From Arcicella sp043769985 (lineage in GTDB: Bacteria > Bacteroidota > Bacteroidia > Cytophagales > Spirosomataceae): a stretch of DNA of 7,037 nucleotides. The notes beneath the pieces are model-generated. The model saw only the letters and a program-made list of their open reading frames with translations. It made no database searches and was not told the DNA's origin. Location of the stretch: NCBI GenBank assembly GCA_043769985.1, contig JAYVIV010000040.1:1-7037 (forward strand), given 5' to 3'. This document shows positions 4,576 through 7,037 of the stretch, one piece after another. Each line of letters starts with the position of its first letter. Position 1 is the first letter of the stretch. A program made the translations under genes and the position numbers.

Positions 4576-4938
4576 ATGGAAAATTTTGAAATTAAACCAA
4601 TAAAAAACGAAACTGAATATAAGGAATCGTTTAAAAAATTGAATGAGGTTTGGGCTGCAAAACCTAACACCAAGGAAGGAGATATGTTAGAAATGCTTTT
4701 AATGGTGATTGAAAAATACGAAGCAGAACATTATCCCATGCCACAGCTTGACCCCATTGAGGCTATCAAGTACAAAATGGAAGAAAATAATCTTACACAA
4801 AAAGATTTGGTCAAATATTTTGGCACGAAATCACGGGTTTCAGAAGTGTTAAGCAGAAAAAAACCTTTGACTTTGAAGATGATAAAAACCCTGTACCAAA
4901 ACTTTGGAATTCCAGCCTCTACATTATTGGCGTATTAA
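4576..4938 (+). CDS. higA: HigA-type antitoxin with C-terminal HTH domain
   Basis: A 120-residue antitoxin (COG5499-like). The N-terminal half (about 1-55) is the helical, acidic toxin-facing part; the C-terminal half is an XRE-type helix-turn-helix: PIEAIKYKMEENNLTQKDLV (60-79), FGTKSRVSEVLSRKKPLTL (82-100) with the recognition helix near 84-93. It should neutralise HigB and, with it, repress the operon through the 21-bp dyad at 4228-4248. I chose ATG at 4576 over an in-frame TTG at 4567 that overlaps the toxin stop; the TTG form would only add MNF. The C-terminus GIPASTLLAY is complete for the family, although the stop is immediately followed by a foreign gene remnant in another frame. Confidence 0.92.
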   Translation: MENFEIKPIKNETEYKESFKKLNEVWAAKPNTKEGDMLEMLLMVIEKYEAEHYPMPQLDPIEAIKYKMEENNLTQKDLVKYFGTKSRVSEVLSRKKPLTLKMIKTLYQNFGIPASTLLAY

Positions 4939-5114
4939 CCATTTTAGACGAATACGAAGAATTTTTTGCCAACGATAACGTAAACAGTGTTTTCATCAGA
5001 AATACGATTGACGTAAATTTTGAAGGACAAAAAGTAGAATCTTACGCCTACGAATTTAATCGTTCTACGGAGGGATTGAAGGAGATTGTTGGGGGGGATT
5101 TTATGGAGCGGTAG
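4938..5114 (+). pseudogene. C-terminal remnant of a gamma-glutamylcyclotransferase/AIG2-like gene
   Basis: Directly at the end of higA another frame begins to read TILDEYEEFF...NSVFIRNTIDV...FEGQKVESYAYEFNRSTE and stops at TAG 5112-5114. The words LDEYE, FIR(K/N)-x-x-x-V and A-(W/Y)-x-Y-E-(Y/F) match the C-terminal third of GGCT/AIG2-like (YtfP-type) proteins. The N-terminal part with the YGTL substrate-binding motif is absent and there is no start codon or promoter, so it is a dead fragment. The simplest reading is that higBA, perhaps with element C, replaced or was inserted into the 5' part of an older gene. Family assignment rests on these short motifs. Confidence 0.6.
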
Positions 5115-5199
5115 ATTTTTTTATTTTCAAAACAGTACAGAAAAACGCAATGCGTATTCTGTATTGTTTGAAAATAATTTAACTAAAATGTCTTTGAAT

Positions 5200-5223
5200 A
5201 AACCCCTTTGGAGGTTTTTGTTT
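5200..5223 (+). terminator. Intrinsic terminator downstream of the gamma-glutamylcyclotransferase remnant
   Basis: AAACCCC TTT GGAGGTTT folds into a short GC-containing hairpin (one bulged A) followed by TTGTTT. It could end higBA transcription or be the original terminator of the broken gene. A less regular inverted repeat (TACAGAA 5136-5142 with TTCTGTA 5157-5163) lies just upstream. Confidence 0.6.
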
Positions 5224-5277
5224 AAGATTAAGATTTTACAATTTTTTATAATTTCGTCAAAAATATGTGCAGTTGCA

Positions 5278-5285
5278 TATATTTG
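5278..5285 (+). promoter_or_regulatory. Bacteroidota -7 element before the DUF2971 gene
   Basis: TATATTTG is an exact TAnnTTTG match. A TTTC at 5252-5255 is a possible -33 element, 22 bases upstream. The ATG at 5322 gives a leader of roughly 30 nt. Confidence 0.55.
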
Positions 5286-5321
5286 AAAGTTGGCAGTAAT
5301 TTTTGAATTTATTATAACCGA

Positions 5322-5957
5322 ATGAAAATATTCAAGTATCATACTATCAATATTAATTTACTTCAATCATTAAGGAAAGAGACTAATTGGTATAGCAAAC
5401 TTCATCTTTTAAACGACCCATTTGAATGCTTCTTTATTGACAATACAAATTCAAGCACTTATAAAGATTTAGTCTCTGAACTTTGCGTTTGCTGTTTTTC
5501 AAAGAATATGAACGAGATACTGATGTGGTCGCATTATGCTGACAACCACAGAGGTGTTTGTATAGAATATGAAATAACTGACGAAGAAGTTATAAAAGGT
5601 CGACTAATAGAAGTTAAATACAACAATGAATTGTCCATTTTTGACAAGATAGAAAGAATGCCCTCGGGACACTTAAGCCTCAATACAACCACAAATGGAA
5701 AGTTTTTGATTACCAAATTTAAGAATTGGTCTTACGAAGAGGAATTAAGAACTTATATAATTTCTGATGAACCTACTTCAAATGGCAAGGAACAACCTTT
5801 CCTTGGAAATATCACAACAATTTACTTCGGCAAGAATGCAAGCATTGATGATATTGCACTTGTAAAACATAATACCTCTCATTTAAAACCTTTGAAACTT
5901 GCAAAGGTTGACCTAAATACAGAAACGATGAAGATTGAAACTTTGGGCGAAATCTAA
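5322..5957 (+). CDS. DUF2971 family protein
   Basis: A complete 211-residue DUF2971 protein. The family signatures are all present in order: LNDPFE (30-35), CCFSKNMNEILMWSHYADNH (57-76), GVCIEYE (78-84) and KFKNWSYEEELR (132-143). The conserved Trp69, Ser70, His71, Tyr72, Glu82 and the W-YEEELR motif are intact, suggesting a functional protein. It is soluble and cytoplasmic. The biochemical function of the family is not established to my knowledge; its members are scattered and often sit in variable or defence-like regions, and that fits the HigBA and DUF4393 neighbours here. It has its own promoter and stands 112 bases ahead of the next gene, so the two are probably separate transcription units though read-through is possible. 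The ATG at 5322 gives the usual MKIFKYH-type start. Confidence 0.88.
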   Translation: MKIFKYHTININLLQSLRKETNWYSKLHLLNDPFECFFIDNTNSSTYKDLVSELCVCCFSKNMNEILMWSHYADNHRGVCIEYEITDEEVIKGRLIEVKYNNELSIFDKIERMPSGHLSLNTTTNGKFLITKFKNWSYEEELRTYIISDEPTSNGKEQPFLGNITTIYFGKNASIDDIALVKHNTSHLKPLKLAKVDLNTETMKIETLGEI

Positions 5958-6000
5958 ATCTACTTTTATGGTGCGGTAGGTTGATTTAAAATAATCTTTT

Positions 6001-6008
6001 TACTTTTG
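6001..6008 (+). promoter_or_regulatory. Bacteroidota -7 element before the DUF4393 gene
   Basis: TACTTTTG is an exact TAnnTTTG match, the same octamer as before the Rpn gene. TTGATT at 5981 is a weak -33 candidate. The promoter lies between the DUF2971 stop and the DUF4393 start. Confidence 0.55.
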
Positions 6009-6069
6009 TGACAATACTAAATTTAATGTGCATTCACAGAAAAAACATTCATACTTAGAAACGCTTATT

Positions 6070-6834
6070 ATGGGAGAATTATCAGAAATTGTAAAAGATT
6101 TAAATTTGCCAAAACAGATATTAGATAAAAGTGAATCGTTAATTAAAACTCTTTTTGGACCTTCATTTGATGAATTAGGTGGTATGATTTCAGACCAAAT
6201 CAAACTTCGAAGGTTTAAAAATCAACTTACTATCTTCACCAAAGCACAAGAAATTTTAAAAGAGAAAAATATTGACCCCAAAAAAGTATCTCTAAAAGTT
6301 TTAGCTCCTCTTATTGAATTAAGTTCTTATGAGGAAGAAGAATCTTTACAACAAAAATGGGCTCAGTTAACAGCACACGTAATCGTTAATAATTCAGATA
6401 CTATTTTTCAACAGAATTGCATTAATATTCTTAATAAAATATCCAATGAAGAATCAGTATTTCTTGACAAACTATACTCTTTGTTGCAAGAAAAACAGAT
6501 TTTAATACAAGAGAAAAATTCTTTAATGGCAAAAAAATACCCTGAACTTTTTAAATCAAAAGTGGGAAAGCCCTTACTTGCCTATGAATTAAAATTTGGT
6601 ATTAATGAAGTTTCAAGGAAGTTTGGTTTATCAAATAACGATTTAGATTTTCAATTATCGAATTTGATAGCTCTTAGTCTCTTAAATTGGGATACAATAG
6701 TTGAAGTAAATGCTGAAAAAAGCGATGAAGACCCAGAAGATAAAGATATTAATGTGGATGTAGATGTTTCAAATTATGACACTTTTGTTTTTACTTCACT
6801 CGGTTTAAAGTTTGTAGAAGTTTGTAAGGGATAA
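6070..6834 (+). CDS. DUF4393 (Abi-alpha-like) protein
   Basis: A 254-residue protein with DUF4393/Abi-alpha features: FGPSFDELGGMISDQIKLRR (29-48), a helical segment with KAQEIL (58-63), a second helical block with EEESLQQKWAQLTAHVI (88-104, conserved Trp97), and the closing FTSLGLKFVEVC (241-252). An acidic patch (EKSDEDPEDKD, 216-226) precedes the C-terminal strand region. No membrane segment or signal peptide. Pfam named the family for a presumed abortive-infection role based on genomic context; direct mechanism is not known to me. I prefer ATG at 6070 over a GTG at 6028, which would add 14 residues (MHSQKKHSYLETLI) lacking family resemblance; 6028 lies very near the expected transcription start. 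Together with HigBA and DUF2971 it suggests a small defence-type block. Confidence 0.8.
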   Translation: MGELSEIVKDLNLPKQILDKSESLIKTLFGPSFDELGGMISDQIKLRRFKNQLTIFTKAQEILKEKNIDPKKVSLKVLAPLIELSSYEEEESLQQKWAQLTAHVIVNNSDTIFQQNCINILNKISNEESVFLDKLYSLLQEKQILIQEKNSLMAKKYPELFKSKVGKPLLAYELKFGINEVSRKFGLSNNDLDFQLSNLIALSLLNWDTIVEVNAEKSDEDPEDKDINVDVDVSNYDTFVFTSLGLKFVEVCKG

Positions 6835-7037
6835 GGCTTATTTTTCCCTTATCTGATATCCATCTTACACTAATAGTAAGTGTCGCACTGACTGACTTAC
6901 AAAAGATACAAACTACCTCACAGTAAGTATTTCGCATCATTTGTGCCGTTGATTTCTATGACAAAACCAAGGAAAAATTCACGGAATTTTCATATTTTTC
7001 TTTTCTTTGAACAACTGACATAACACGGTGCAAAAGT
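6835..7037. other. Gene-free right end of the window
   Basis: No open frame of note. AAGGGA (6826-6831, overlapping the gene end) can pair with TCCCTT (6845-6850) but has no T-run after it, so it is a poor terminator. A small hairpin GTAAGT (6876-6881) with ACTTAC (6895-6900) follows. The last bases, CATAACACGGTGCAAAAGT, may start another repeat cut off by the window edge; this cannot be judged. Confidence 0.4.

Noticed and set aside
5086..5286. 66-codon frame
   Set aside because: It overlaps the pseudogene end, the terminator hairpin and the promoter of the DUF2971 gene, and has no protein-like features.

Overview
The window looks like accessory chromosomal DNA from a Bacteroidota bacterium. 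It is AT-rich, several genes are preceded by exact matches to the Bacteroidota -7 promoter element TAnnTTTG, Shine-Dalgarno sequences are not evident, and the recognisable proteins (Rpn/PD-(D/E)XK nuclease, retropepsin-like protease, HigBA, DUF2971, DUF4393) are common accessory genes in that phylum. All credible genes lie on the + strand. No rRNA, tRNA, CRISPR array, integrase or complete insertion sequence is visible.

Layout. 1-407: a long inverted-repeat element (about 69-315). 408-827: a small secreted protein of unknown function. 993-1397: large hairpin element A. 1505-2377: an Rpn-family nuclease/putative transposase. 2383-2770: hairpin element B. 2850-3511: an overlapping pair, an 88-aa unknown protein and a retropepsin-like aspartic protease. 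3593-3748: a 51-aa orphan. 3855-4200: hairpin element C, ending in an intrinsic terminator. 4268-4938: a HigB toxin/HigA antitoxin operon with its own palindromic operator. 4938-5114: the C-terminal remnant of a gamma-glutamylcyclotransferase-like gene. 5322-5957: a DUF2971 protein. 6070-6834: a DUF4393 (Abi-alpha-like) protein.

The most unusual feature is the hairpin family. A, B and C share a left flank, long complementary arms around a conserved 47-nt loop, and a tail of 86-87-bp units; all three point the same way. C is a 60-bp stem with one mismatch. In A and B the arms do not match within each copy but match crosswise: A-left pairs with B-right (56/60) and A-right with B-left (45/47). 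This is the attL/attR-like pattern expected if a circle carrying one complete hairpin and the Rpn gene entered the loop of another hairpin, or if two such sites exchanged halves. The first element of the window carries the same loop motifs in the opposite orientation with unrelated arms.

Taken together, the window reads as a series of one- to three-gene blocks separated by recombinogenic hairpins, followed by a toxin-antitoxin and possible anti-phage block. That the hairpins are true recombination sites and that the Rpn nuclease acts on them are inferences; the arm pairing itself can be read directly from the sequence.
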